This document shows, piece after piece, positions 35,752-44,372 of a DNA stretch of 45,899 bases. The stretch spans positions 1-45,899 of the forward strand of contig NZ_BDAY01000023.1 of assembly GCF_001612685.1 (NCBI RefSeq). The letters run 5' to 3'. Every line of letters begins with the position of its first letter. The first letter of the stretch is position 1. The notes under the pieces were generated by a model. It did not search any database. It worked only from the letters and a program-made list of their open reading frames with translations, and had not been told where the DNA came from. The translations under genes and the position numbers were made by a program. Source of the stretch: Nocardia altamirensis NBRC 108246. GTDB taxonomy: Bacteria > Actinomycetota > Actinomycetes > Mycobacteriales > Mycobacteriaceae.

Positions 35752-36387
35752 ATGTCCGACGTGCGCGCCAGCTACCTCACCGACGGGGCCGAGATCTATC
35801 GGCGCTCGTTCGCGATGATCCGTGCCGAGGCGGACCTGAGCGGCTTTCCGCCGGACGTGGCGCAGGTGGTGGTGCGGATGATCCACGGATGCGGTCAGGT
35901 GGATCTAGCCGGGGACATTGCCTTTTCGCCGGGGGTGGTCGCCGCGGCCCGTGCCGCGCTTCGGGCCGGCGCGCCGATTCTGTGTGACGCAACCATGGTC
36001 GCATCCGGGGTCACCCGCAAGCGGCTGCCCGCCGAGAACCAGGTGATCTGCACGCTCGCCGATCCCAGGGTGCCCGAACTTGCTGCAGCGATGGGCAATA
36101 CGCGCTCGGCGGCGGCACTGGAGCTCTGGCGCGACCAGCTCGACGGCGCCGTCGTCGCCATCGGCAACGCGCCGACCGCGCTGTTCCATCTCCTCGACAT
36201 GCTCGACGCGGGCGCGGCACGCCCCGCCGCGATCCTCGGCATTCCGGTCGGCTTCATCGGCGCCGCCGAATCCAAGGACGCCCTCGCCGATTTCGGCGGC
36301 ATCGAGTTCCTCACCGTCCGCGGCAGGCGCGGCGGCAGCGCCATCACCGCCTCCGCGCTGAATGCGATTGCGAGCGAACAGGAATGA
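35752..36387 (+). CDS. cobH: Precorrin-8X methylmutase CobH
   Basis: CobH moves the C11 methyl group to C12, giving hydrogenobyrinic acid. The 211-residue protein contains the catalytic His45 in VVRMIHGCGQVD and the sections ILCDATMVASGVTRKRLPA, AVVAIGNAPTALFHLLDML and GIPVGFIGAAESKDAL, all standard. TAGGGT (35739-35744) lies 7 nt before ATG 35752, consistent with a leaderless mRNA. The stop overlaps the cobIJ start by 4 nt (ATGA), so the two are coupled. Confidence 0.95.
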   Translation: MSDVRASYLTDGAEIYRRSFAMIRAEADLSGFPPDVAQVVVRMIHGCGQVDLAGDIAFSPGVVAAARAALRAGAPILCDATMVASGVTRKRLPAENQVICTLADPRVPELAAAMGNTRSAAALELWRDQLDGAVVAIGNAPTALFHLLDMLDAGAARPAAILGIPVGFIGAAESKDALADFGGIEFLTVRGRRGGSAITASALNAIASEQE

Positions 36388-37964
36388 CGGGCGAGTCGGT
36401 GACAACGCCGGGCAAACTGTGGGGTGTCGGGCTCGGCCCCGGCGATCCCGAGCTGGTGACGGTGAAGGCGGCGCGGGTGATCGCCGCGGCCGACGTCATC
36501 GCGTTCCACAGCGCACGGCACGGGCGCAGCATCTCCAGAAGTATTGCGGCACCGTACATGCGGCCGGATCAGCGCGAGGAACACCTCATCTATCCGGTGA
36601 CCACCGAGACGACCGATCACCCCGGCGGATACCAGGGCGCCATCGACGAGTTCTACGAGCAGGCCGCACAGCGGCTGGCCGGGCATCTGGCGGCGGGACG
36701 GTCGGTGGCGCTGCTCGCCGCAGGTGACCCGCTGTTCTACAGCTCCTACATGCACATGCATCGCAGGCTGGCTGATCGGTTCGAGGCGGAGATCATCCCG
36801 GGTATCACCTCGGTGAGCGCCGCGTCGGCCGCACTGGGCACCCCGCTGGTCGAGGGCGAGCAGGTGTTGACCGTCCTGCCGGGCACCATGCCCGTCGACG
36901 AGCTCACCCGCCGCCTGCGTGACACCGAGGCCGCTGCGATCATGAAGCTCGGACGCACCTATCCCGGTGTGCGCCAGGCGCTTTCGGACTCCGGTCGGCT
37001 CGCCGATGCCTACTACGTCGAACGCGCAAGCAGCACTCGCCAGCGCGTCCTACGCGCCGCCGACGTCGACGAGGCAGATGTCCCCTACTTCTCTATCACC
37101 CTGGTTCCGGGCCCCACCCCCACCACTCCCCCGCGCGTGGACTCCGAACCCGTTGCGACACAGCAGACGTCAGTGGGCAGCACCCCACACCAGTCCGGTC
37201 AGGTCGTTGTCGTCGGTCTGGGTCCCGGTGCGGCCGAGTGGACGACCCGCGAGGTGCACGAAGCACTCACGGAGGCAACCGATCTCGTCGGCTACACGAC
37301 CTACCTGAATCGGGTGCCGGTGCGCCCCGGCCAGCGCAGGCATGCCAGCGACAATCGGGTGGAGTCGGAGCGCGCCGCGATGGCGTTGGATCTGGCCAAG
37401 CGGGGCGCGCAGGTCGCCGTGGTGTCGTCGGGCGACCCCGGCGTGTTCGCGATGGCGGCGGCCGTGTTGGAGGAAGCCGCCGACCCGCAGTGGCGCGGAG
37501 TACCGGTGCGGGTGTTGCCAGGGCTCACCGCGGCGAACGCGGTGGCGAGCCGGGTCGGCGCCCCGCTCGGGCACGACTACGCGATGATCTCGCTGTCGGA
37601 TCGACTGAAGCCGTGGGAGGTTGTCGCCCAGCGTCTTTCGGCGGTCGCGGCCGCCGACATGGCGATCGCGATCTACAACCCCGCCTCGTCGCAGCGCACC
37701 TGGCAGGTCGGCGCCATGCGCGACCTGCTGCTCGAGCATCGCAAGCCCGACACGCCCGTGGTGCTCGGCCGCGATGTCGGCGGCCCGACCGAGTCGGTGC
37801 GGGTGGTGCCGCTCGCCGAGCTCGACCCGGCCGAGGTCGACATGCGCACCTTGCTGATCATCGGCGCGTCGACCACCGCAACGCTCGAAACCGACCAGGG
37901 CGTCCGCGTTTATACCTCGCGACGCTATGCGGGCATAGGCGACGTTACGTCGACCGGCGCGTAA
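36384..37964 (+). CDS. cobIJ: Fused precorrin-2 C20- and precorrin-3B C17-methyltransferase
   Basis: A 526-residue two-domain SAM enzyme. Residues 1-245 are CobI (GLGPGDPELVTVKAARVI, LLAAGDPLFYSSYMHM, ITSVSAASAALGTPL). A proline-rich linker spans about 246-271. Residues 272-526 are CobJ (VVVVGLGPGAAEWTTREV, VVSSGDPGVFAMAAAVL, AIYNPASSQRTWQ). The fusion is common in actinobacteria and puts two nearby steps of the corrin pathway, either side of CobG, on one chain. It overlaps cobH by 4 nt. Confidence 0.95.
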   Translation: MTGESVTTPGKLWGVGLGPGDPELVTVKAARVIAAADVIAFHSARHGRSISRSIAAPYMRPDQREEHLIYPVTTETTDHPGGYQGAIDEFYEQAAQRLAGHLAAGRSVALLAAGDPLFYSSYMHMHRRLADRFEAEIIPGITSVSAASAALGTPLVEGEQVLTVLPGTMPVDELTRRLRDTEAAAIMKLGRTYPGVRQALSDSGRLADAYYVERASSTRQRVLRAADVDEADVPYFSITLVPGPTPTTPPRVDSEPVATQQTSVGSTPHQSGQVVVVGLGPGAAEWTTREVHEALTEATDLVGYTTYLNRVPVRPGQRRHASDNRVESERAAMALDLAKRGAQVAVVSSGDPGVFAMAAAVLEEAADPQWRGVPVRVLPGLTAANAVASRVGAPLGHDYAMISLSDRLKPWEVVAQRLSAVAAADMAIAIYNPASSQRTWQVGAMRDLLLEHRKPDTPVVLGRDVGGPTESVRVVPLAELDPAEVDMRTLLIIGASTTATLETDQGVRVYTSRRYAGIGDVTSTGA

Positions 37965-37996
37965 GATCTGCTGACGCACTGACGATTGGAGGGACC

Positions 37997-38266
37997 TTGG
38001 CCGCGACACTGTCGGAGCTGACGCTGCGCGCCCGAGCCCTCGAGGCCCGCGCGAACGCCAGCGAACAGGCACTCGACGAGCAGGGTGACGTACTCAGCGA
38101 GCTCGCGGCTCTCACCAGAAGGGCGCTCGACGGCATCGACCGGATCGATGAGCGCACCGAGAAGATCGAGGAAGATCTCGTCGAAATCCGCCTCGGCCAG
38201 GCTCGGCTGGAGGAAGGCATGGCGCAGGTCCTTGCTCGGCTGGAACAGCTGGTCGGCGGCAAGTAG
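37997..38266 (+). CDS. Small coiled-coil protein
   Basis: An 89-residue charged, almost wholly helical protein: LTLRARALEARANASEQALD, LTRRALDGIDRIDERTEKIE and EMEEGMAQVLARLEQL-like heptads (as written: LEEGMAQVLARLEQLVGGK). TTG 37997 is used because GGAGG precedes it by 5 nt. I recognise no family. It follows cobIJ by 32 bp, so it may be read through from the cob operon, but nothing suggests a role in the pathway. Confidence 0.65.
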   Translation: MAATLSELTLRARALEARANASEQALDEQGDVLSELAALTRRALDGIDRIDERTEKIEEDLVEIRLGQARLEEGMAQVLARLEQLVGGK

Positions 38267-38303
38267 GTCTCGGCCGCGGAACCCGGCGCACGTTCGTATA
38301 ACA

Positions 38304-38316
38304 TTCCATTATGGAA
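38304..38316. promoter_or_regulatory. Palindromic operator before a PadR gene
   Basis: TTCCATTATGGAA is a 13-bp palindrome (arms TTCCA/TGGAA) 25 bp before the start of the PadR gene, in locally AT-rich DNA. It probably serves for autoregulation. Confidence 0.55.
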
Positions 38317-38341
38317 GGTTGATAGCGAAGGGAGCAGTCGG

Positions 38342-38872
38342 TTGACGAACATCGCGACGACCCGCAAGCCGTTGAACTCCACGGCCGCGTCGCTGCTCGG
38401 ATTTCTCCACGAAGGCCCGATGTCCGGCTGGGATCTGGTCGCCAAGGCGCAGGATCGCATCGGCGATTTCTGGACCATCACGCAAAGCCAGGTCTACCGG
38501 GAACTCAACGCCATGGACACCGCAGGCCTGGTCGAGAAGGGCCGGCCCGGCGCCCGCGAACGCACCCCGTACCTGATCACTGACGCGGGACGAGAAGCAT
38601 TCCTGGAGTGGATCGTCCGCGATCCAGGCGGCGAAAACATCCGCTTCCCACTGCTGCTCACCCTCTCCTTCGGCGAACACCTCGACCCCGCGCATCTCGC
38701 CCGAATCATCGACGCCAACAAGGAGATCCACGAGACCAGGCTCGCCAAATACCTGGCCGACGACCCGACCGACCTCCCGCCGTACGCCCGCGCCACGCTG
38801 GACTTCGGCATCGGCTACGAACGCGCCGTCCTCGACTGGTTCGACCGACTCCCCGGCCTGCTCGGTCGCTGA
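38342..38872 (+). CDS. PadR family transcriptional regulator
   Basis: A 176-residue PadR regulator with winged helix (LGFLHEGPMSGWDLVAKAQD ... WTITQSQVYRELNAMDTAGL ... YLITDAGREAFLEWI) and a C-terminal helical domain. Start TTG 38342 with GGGAGC upstream. No clear target gene lies next to it apart from itself: upstream is the coiled-coil gene and cobK converges from the other side. It differs in sequence from the PadR protein at 12238. Confidence 0.88.
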   Translation: MTNIATTRKPLNSTAASLLGFLHEGPMSGWDLVAKAQDRIGDFWTITQSQVYRELNAMDTAGLVEKGRPGARERTPYLITDAGREAFLEWIVRDPGGENIRFPLLLTLSFGEHLDPAHLARIIDANKEIHETRLAKYLADDPTDLPPYARATLDFGIGYERAVLDWFDRLPGLLGR

Positions 38873-38933
38873 CCCACACCCGCGACGTCAGCAACTGACA
38901 CCGCCAACCACGCGCGCTGGCCTGGCACTGCCT

Positions 38934-38951
38934 GTCGCCCGTGCAGGCGAC
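38934..38951. terminator. Short hairpin between PadR and cobK
   Basis: GTCGCC (38934-38939) and GGCGAC (38946-38951) form a 6-bp stem, followed on the plus strand by TTATCCTGTTG. It lies between the convergent PadR and cobK genes and may terminate either. Confidence 0.45.
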
Positions 38952-38970
38952 TTATCCTGTTGCGCCTAAC

Positions 38971-39720
38971 TCAGCCGCAGGTTTCCCGTTGCTCGCACAG
39001 CCATTTCCAGGTCTCCGCAACGGTTTCCACGACCACGCCACCGGCCGGGAGCGCAGGCCGATCGATCATGACGACCGGCAGGCCCGCCGCGCGGGCCGCG
39101 GTCAGCTTGGCGTCGGTCTGGTCGCCGCCGCTGTCCTTGGTGACGACGACATCGATGCGCCGGTCTGCCAGCAACCGGGCTTCGTCCTCGACCGTGAAAG
39201 GCCCACGCGCCAGCAGCAATTCGTGCTGCGGCGGCAGCGGACCGTCCGGTGGATCGATGGCGCGAATCAGGAACCACGCGCGAGTGGATCCGGCGAAAGC
39301 ACCGACACCCTGGCGACCGATCGTCAAGAACACCCGGTCACCCAGCTCTGCGGCGGTTTTCGCGGCAGCGGCGAGATCAGGCACCCGGAACCAGCGGTCG
39401 CCCGGCTGTGCCGACCACGACGGCCGCCGCAGGTGCACCAGCGGCAGCCGCAGATCCGCCACTGCCGCGGCGGCATTCGCGCTGATGGTGCCCGCGAACG
39501 GATGGGTGGCGTCGACCACGACGGCGATCCTGTTCGCCGCCAACCATTCCCGTAGGCCGTCGACCCCACCGAAACCGCCGACGCGGACCGCGCCGTCCGG
39601 CAGCATGGGGTCACGAACACGTCCGGCGAGCGAGGAAACGATGTCGAATCCTGGCTCGCCGGAAGCGATATGGGCGAGTTCTCGGGCTTCCCGAGTGCCG
39701 CCCAGAATCAAGGTTTTCAG
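38971..39720 (-). CDS. cobK: Precorrin-6A reductase CobK
   Basis: CobK reduces precorrin-6A to precorrin-6B with NADPH. The protein of about 249 residues starts LKTLILGGTREARELAHIAS and contains VVVDATHPFAGTISANA, DRVFLTIGRQGVGAF and DVVVTKDSGGDQTDAKL, all family features. The start is uncertain: the best fit is a CTG at 39720 overlapping the stop of the upstream glycine-zipper gene (CTGA); the alternative TTG at 39711 would remove three residues of the first beta-strand. Neither has a clear ribosome site, so translation may depend on coupling with the upstream gene. Confidence 0.92.
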   Translation of the reverse strand: MKTLILGGTREARELAHIASGEPGFDIVSSLAGRVRDPMLPDGAVRVGGFGGVDGLREWLAANRIAVVVDATHPFAGTISANAAAAVADLRLPLVHLRRPSWSAQPGDRWFRVPDLAAAAKTAAELGDRVFLTIGRQGVGAFAGSTRAWFLIRAIDPPDGPLPPQHELLLARGPFTVEDEARLLADRRIDVVVTKDSGGDQTDAKLTAARAAGLPVVMIDRPALPAGGVVVETVAETWKWLCEQRETCG

Positions 39721-40340
39721 GGCTGACCGCTGAAGTAGGCGATGCCTGCGTTCAGCAGCGACGGTCCGCCCGCGACGGCGAGGCCGATGAGCGCGCCGAG
39801 CACGACACCGGGAATGAGCCCGACACCGAAGAACAGCAGACCGACGGCGGCGCCGATCAGGCCGCCGACCACCGCGCCGAGCGATGCGCGCTGCAACTCG
39901 GCGAAGAACCATTCCTGCGCGCCGATGAACTCGGCGGCGGCAGGCGCGTTCGCGGCAGGCGCGACCTGCGGGGTCAGCGTCAACTGCTTGGCGTCATCGG
40001 CGATGACCGCGGCGATCTGCACCGGCTGGCCCTTGGCCGTCGCGGTGAGCGGAATGGTGGTGACGGTCTCGCCTGCGACGTTCTTCAGCGTGACCGACTG
40101 CTTGTCGGCGTCCAAGCTGAACGCACCGCCGGTGACGCTGGTGACCAGAGACTTGCCCGCGTCGGCGATAGCCAACGCGTACTCGACGCCGTGGTCCTGT
40201 CCTTTGACGGTGGTCACCGCCGGGGCCTGGTCCTGCACTGCGGGCGGCACCGGCGCCGGCCCGGCATAGGCGGTGCCCGCGGTGACGCCGGTGGCGGCGA
40301 CGGCCAAAAGTGCAGTAGCAGCGAACTTCTTGTACTTCAT
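39717..40340 (-). CDS. Exported protein with glycine-zipper C-terminus (paralogue 2)
   Basis: A 207-residue protein built like the one at 27433-27960: signal peptide (MKYKKFAATALLAVAATGVT), beta-rich domain (HGVEYALAIADAGKSLVTSV, GGAFSLDADKQSVTLKNVAG, LTLTPQV) and glycine-zipper membrane segments (GAVVGGLIGAAVGLLFFGVG, GVVLGALIGLAVAGG). Insertion between cobL and cobK with an overlap into cobK is odd for an exported protein. Function unknown; a role in membrane or cobalt/cobalamin handling is only a guess from position. Confidence 0.8.
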   Translation of the reverse strand: MKYKKFAATALLAVAATGVTAGTAYAGPAPVPPAVQDQAPAVTTVKGQDHGVEYALAIADAGKSLVTSVTGGAFSLDADKQSVTLKNVAGETVTTIPLTATAKGQPVQIAAVIADDAKQLTLTPQVAPAANAPAAAEFIGAQEWFFAELQRASLGAVVGGLIGAAVGLLFFGVGLIPGVVLGALIGLAVAGGPSLLNAGIAYFSGQP

Positions 40341-40418
40341 CTATCTCCCCATCGGGAACCGGAACTCCGATCATGACCGGATCTGGCCCCCGACCCTACC
40401 TGCCGCCATGAACCGGTT

Positions 40419-41681
40419 TCAGCCGTGGACCTCATTTTGCGACCCAGCTTTGTGCATTTTCACTACAGACCATTGCGTAACCGGCAGCTGTGGGCGCCAC
40501 GTCGTGAATGATCCCAGTGGCTCCGCGCGGTAGATCTGAAATTTCCGCAGTGTGCCGCCGTAGGTGGAAGCCAAGTGCAGCAGCAAAGATTCGGATTCTG
40601 CGGTCACGGCGTTCACGACCAGCCTGCCGCCGGGGCGCAGTGTGGACCAGCAAGCCTCGAAAATGCCGTCGGTGGTGAGGCCGCCGCCCACGAAAATCGC
40701 GTCCGGTGGCGCTGATTCAGCTCCGCTCAGCTCGGCGAGCACCTCGCCGCGTACGACAATGTTCGGGACACCGAGCGTCGCAGCGTTTTCGGCGATCTGC
40801 TGGCGGCGGTGTTCCAGTCGCTCGAAAGTGACCGCACGGCAACTGGGGTGGGTGCGGCACCATTCGATCGCGATGCTGCCCGATCCGCCGCCGATGTCCC
40901 ACAACAGTTCTCCCGGTGCGGGCGCGAGGGCGGCGAGCGTCAAGGCCCGCACTTCGTTCTTGGTGAGCTGGCCGTCGCCGCCGAACAGTTCATCCGGCAG
41001 ACCTGGCACGCGCGTCGCGCGGAACTGCCCTGGCTCGGCGACGCATTCGATCGCCACGATGTTCAACGGGTCGCCCGCAGGCCGCTGCCACTGCTTCGCG
41101 ATGCCCGCGTCGACGCGCTCGGCCGAACCGCCGAGCTGCTCGAGCACCGTCACCGTGGAATCGCCGAACCCATTGCTTACCAACAACTCCACCAACTGGC
41201 CCGGTGTCCGCTCGTCCGCGCTGAGCACCAGCACCTTTCGCCCGTCGATCAACTCGGGTAGCACCGTCGCCAACGCCCGGCCCACCACGCTGACCACGGG
41301 CGTCTCCGCGAGACCCCAGCCGAGCCGCGCGCACGCCAGCGATGCCGACGACGGTTGCGGCAGCACCCGCAACGCATCCGCGCCCAGTAGCCGCGCCAGC
41401 GTGACCCCGATTCCGTAAAACATCGGGTCACCGCTGGCCAGCACACAAATCCGCGCGCCCGCATGCCGTTCGAACAGTTCGGGGAGGGCGGGCAGCAGCG
41501 GTGAGGGCCATGCCACATGCTCCCCTGTCGCATCCGCCGACACCAATGCGAGCTGTCGCGCCGACCCGAAGATCACCTCCGCCGCCGCAACCGCCTCGCG
41601 TGCCGCCCGCCCGAGCCCTGCGAAGCCGTCGGCCCCGATACCCACCACGAAAACCGGTGGGCCGGAATTCGTTCCGGTCAC
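40419..41681 (-). CDS. cobL: Precorrin-6Y C5,15-methyltransferase (decarboxylating) CobL
   Basis: CobL methylates C5 and C15 of precorrin-6B and removes a carboxyl group. The 420-residue protein has both halves: an N-terminal CobE/CbiE-type domain (VFVVGIGADGFAGLGRAARE, VLASGDPMFYGIGVTLA) and a C-terminal CbiT-type domain (LLWDIGGGSGSIAIEWCR, APPDAIFVGGGLT). The GTG start at 41681 overlaps the stop of the upstream SDR gene by 4 nt. cobM, often beside cobL, is not here. Confidence 0.95.
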   Translation of the reverse strand: MTGTNSGPPVFVVGIGADGFAGLGRAAREAVAAAEVIFGSARQLALVSADATGEHVAWPSPLLPALPELFERHAGARICVLASGDPMFYGIGVTLARLLGADALRVLPQPSSASLACARLGWGLAETPVVSVVGRALATVLPELIDGRKVLVLSADERTPGQLVELLVSNGFGDSTVTVLEQLGGSAERVDAGIAKQWQRPAGDPLNIVAIECVAEPGQFRATRVPGLPDELFGGDGQLTKNEVRALTLAALAPAPGELLWDIGGGSGSIAIEWCRTHPSCRAVTFERLEHRRQQIAENAATLGVPNIVVRGEVLAELSGAESAPPDAIFVGGGLTTDGIFEACWSTLRPGGRLVVNAVTAESESLLLHLASTYGGTLRKFQIYRAEPLGSFTTWRPQLPVTQWSVVKMHKAGSQNEVHG

Positions 41682-42433
41682 CGGGGCATCCGACGCCAGA
41701 TCGCTTGGGGCGTAAGGCGCATGGCGAAGAAGACCAGCCGCAGGATGCCAGGCACGACAACGACTTCCGCGCGCTTGTGCAAGCCCTTGACGACAGCGGC
41801 TGCCACCTGGCCCGGGGTGCTGGAAAAGGGTGCGGGGTCCATGCCCTCGGTCATCTTGCCGATCACGAAGCCGGAACGGACAAGCAGGAGATGAACACCG
41901 CTGCCGTGCAACGCATCCATGAGTCCGCTGGCGAAGCCGTCGAGACCTGCCTTCGCCGAGCCGTACACGTAGTTCGCGCGGCGAACCCGAACGCCCGCTA
42001 TCGAACTGAACACCACGAGCTGCCCGGCGCCCTGGGCGCGAAGCATATTCGCGAGCGTGGTGAGCACGCTGACCTGAGCGACGAAGTCGGTGTGCACCAC
42101 GGCCATCGCGTGTGCCGGGTCCTGTTCGGCACGAGCCTGATCCCCGAGAATCCCGAACGCGAGCACCGCGACCCCGATCGGCCCGTGCTCACTCGCGATC
42201 TTCTCCAGCAACGCCGGATGTCCGGCCGTTTCATCGGCATCGAACTCGACGACGTGCACCGCAGCGGCCCCCGCCGCCACGATCAGCGCACTCTCCTGCG
42301 CCAACTCCCCACTGCGCCGCGCCGCGAGGATCACCACCCGGCCCGGCGCCAACCGCCGCGCCACCTCGAGCCCGATCTCGCTGCGCCCGCCGAGCAGCAA
42401 CACTGCTCCCTCGGCAATCCCTCGCAATCCCAT
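41678..42433 (-). CDS. SDR oxidoreductase resembling DprE2
   Basis: A 251-residue short-chain dehydrogenase. The cofactor loop AVLLLGGRSEIGLEVARRL and the catalytic region VFSSIAGVRVRRANYVYGSA with KAGLDGFASGL match the decaprenylphosphoryl-2-keto-erythro-pentose reductase (DprE2) group, down to the RVRRANxVYGSxKAGLDGF pattern. In mycobacteria DprE2 works with DprE1 in arabinan synthesis; DprE1 is not adjacent here, so this may be a paralogue. It overlaps cobL by 4 nt, so the two are co-translated. Confidence 0.85.
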   Translation of the reverse strand: MGLRGIAEGAVLLLGGRSEIGLEVARRLAPGRVVILAARRSGELAQESALIVAAGAAAVHVVEFDADETAGHPALLEKIASEHGPIGVAVLAFGILGDQARAEQDPAHAMAVVHTDFVAQVSVLTTLANMLRAQGAGQLVVFSSIAGVRVRRANYVYGSAKAGLDGFASGLMDALHGSGVHLLLVRSGFVIGKMTEGMDPAPFSSTPGQVAAAVVKGLHKRAEVVVVPGILRLVFFAMRLTPQAIWRRMPR

Positions 42434-42476
42434 GCCCCCAGTCTGTCAGCCCGGTGCCCAGCGCTACGGTCTGGGG

Positions 42477-42908
42477 ATGCCGACGAAGACTGTCGATCTT
42501 TCTGCCGCCGCGCTCGAGTTCGTCACCGAGCGGCACCTGGCGACATTGACCACGCTGCGGGCCGACGGGACGCCGCACGTGGTCGCGGTGGGGTTCACCT
42601 GGGATCCCGAGTCTCGGATCGCGCGGATCATCACCGACGGCGGATCGGCGAAGGTGCGCAACGTCCGGCGCGGCGGGTACGCGGCCGTCAGCCAGGTGGC
42701 CGGGCCTCGATGGCTCACACTCGAGGGCACCGCGACGGTCCTCGACCAGCCGGAGGACGTCGTCGAGGCGGAGCGTCGATACGCGGGCCGCTACCGCGTA
42801 CCCCGCGAGAACCCGACCCGAGTGGTCATCGCCATCGCCGTGCAGCGCGTGCTCTCCAGTCGCACCCTCGCCGCCGCACCGGCGGACATTGCCGCCCCGC
42901 AGGAGTAG
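42477..42908 (+). CDS. PPOX class F420-dependent oxidoreductase (third member)
   Basis: A 143-residue split-barrel protein: FVTERHLATLTTLRADGTPH, VVAVGFTWDPESRIARIITD, GSAKVRNVRRGGYAAVSQV and RWLTLEGTATVLDQ. It belongs to a subgroup different from the two at 11835 and 14937. TACGGT (42465-42470) lies 6 nt before ATG 42477, consistent with a leaderless mRNA. It is divergent from the SDR-cobL unit across 43 bp. Substrate unknown. Confidence 0.88.
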   Translation: MPTKTVDLSAAALEFVTERHLATLTTLRADGTPHVVAVGFTWDPESRIARIITDGGSAKVRNVRRGGYAAVSQVAGPRWLTLEGTATVLDQPEDVVEAERRYAGRYRVPRENPTRVVIAIAVQRVLSSRTLAAAPADIAAPQE

Positions 42909-43144
42909 GCCGAGCCCGCCGTAGCCTGACTCTCCACCGGGGTTCGCCGTCCAAAACACCGCTGCACCAAGCATGGTAGATCCGTTGCCGCGTAGATCGG
43001 TCGCCACGCCCGACTCGACCGTTGCCTCCGTAGCGCTTTCGAGTTCGCGCATGCTCCGATCCGGCGTGGCAGTTTCGGAGTTCGCCCGCACTCCGGTTGT
43101 CCCGGAACGCACGCGAACCCCGAAACGTGGTGCAGGGGGCCGGG
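42909..43144. other. Non-coding gap, nothing recognised
   Basis: The 236 bp between the convergent PPOX and M24 genes contains no convincing frame, no strong hairpin and no member of the palindrome families seen elsewhere. Confidence 0.4.
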
Positions 43145-44272
43145 TTACAGGACCGTCAGACCATGCGGCCGCTGATTCATCGACTCGCAGCCGTCCGCGG
43201 TGACGACGACGATGTCTTCGATCCGAGCGCCCCAGTTGCCGCGGAAGTAGATGCCTGGCTCGATGCTGAAGGCCATCCCCTCCTGCAAGACAAGGTCGTT
43301 GCCTTCGACGATGTAGGGCTCCTCGTGCACCGACAGCCCGATGCCGTGCCCGGTGCGATGCACGAACGCTTCGCCTAAACCGGCTTCCTTCAACAGGTTT
43401 CGGGCGGCAGCATCCACCGATTCAGCGGTGACACCCGGTCGCGCCGCGGCGACCGCGGCAGCCTGGGCCTGCTCGAGGACCGCGAACTGGGCGGCGATTT
43501 TCGGGTCCGGCTCGCCGAGCGCGTAGGTGCGGGTCGAGTCCGAGTAGTAGCCGGGCTGCACCGGGCCGCCGATGTCGATGACGACCACGTCGCCTGCTTC
43601 GATGCGCCGCTCGGAGTCGTGGTGGTGCGGGTCGGCGCCGTGCGGTCCGCTGCCGACGATGACGAAGGCGGCCTCGAGGTGCCCCTCCTCGACAATGGCC
43701 GCGGCAATATCGGCCCCGACCTCGGCTTCGGTCCGACCGACCTGCAGGAACTCACCCATCCGCGCGTGCACCCGATCGATGGCCGCGCCCGCTCGGCGCA
43801 GCGCGTCGATCTCGGCGGCATCCTTGATCATGCGCATCTCGCGCAGCACCGGAGTGGCGGAGACAGGCAGGCCGCCGAATGCGTTGGCCAGCGGGATCAG
43901 ATGCAGGGCAGGCATCGCGTCGGCGACCGCCACCCGCGAGCCTGCGTGCAGCGCGGACTTCACGATGCCGTACGGATCGGTGCCGTCGACCCAGTCCAGC
44001 ACCTGCAAGCCGAGCTCACCCGCCGCGGAACCGGCGAGCGAAGCCAGCTCGAGCTTGGGAATGACAACAGACGGGGTTGCGCCGTCGGCGGGGATCACCA
44101 GGCAGGTCAACCGTTCGAACGATTCGGCGGCGGATCCGATCAGATACCGCAGATCCGGGCCGGGAGTGATCAGCAAGGCGTCCAGATGAGCGGCCCGCAT
44201 CAGCTCCACCGCCCGTTCCAAACGCCCACCGTAAACATCCGCCGCGAACCTGGAATCCGTATGCGAGCTCAT
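43145..44272 (-). CDS. M24 family aminopeptidase P/Xaa-Pro peptidase
   Basis: A 375-residue metallopeptidase. The N-terminal creatinase-like domain (about 1-150) precedes the pita-bread catalytic domain. All five metal ligands are present: aspartates in VVVIDIGGPV and YYSDSTRTY, histidine in HRTGHGIGLSVHEEP, glutamates in AFSIEPGIYF and GARIEDIVVV. It probably removes N-terminal residues preceding proline or cleaves Xaa-Pro dipeptides. Start ATG 44272; a divergent exonuclease gene lies 100 bp away. Confidence 0.93.
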   Translation of the reverse strand: MSSHTDSRFAADVYGGRLERAVELMRAAHLDALLITPGPDLRYLIGSAAESFERLTCLVIPADGATPSVVIPKLELASLAGSAAGELGLQVLDWVDGTDPYGIVKSALHAGSRVAVADAMPALHLIPLANAFGGLPVSATPVLREMRMIKDAAEIDALRRAGAAIDRVHARMGEFLQVGRTEAEVGADIAAAIVEEGHLEAAFVIVGSGPHGADPHHHDSERRIEAGDVVVIDIGGPVQPGYYSDSTRTYALGEPDPKIAAQFAVLEQAQAAAVAAARPGVTAESVDAAARNLLKEAGLGEAFVHRTGHGIGLSVHEEPYIVEGNDLVLQEGMAFSIEPGIYFRGNWGARIEDIVVVTADGCESMNQRPHGLTVL

Positions 44273-44372
44273 TCATCCGACGTTACCTGCCCCACCCGCC
44301 GCCACGAACTCGAACTCCTGGCAGTCGGTCTGTAATCCGAGACTTGTCGGGCGCGGGAGGTAGCCTCAGCGC

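Noticed and set aside
43000..43144. Small gene between the PPOX and M24 genes
   Set aside because: The available frames are antisense-like and show no start with a promoter or ribosome site.
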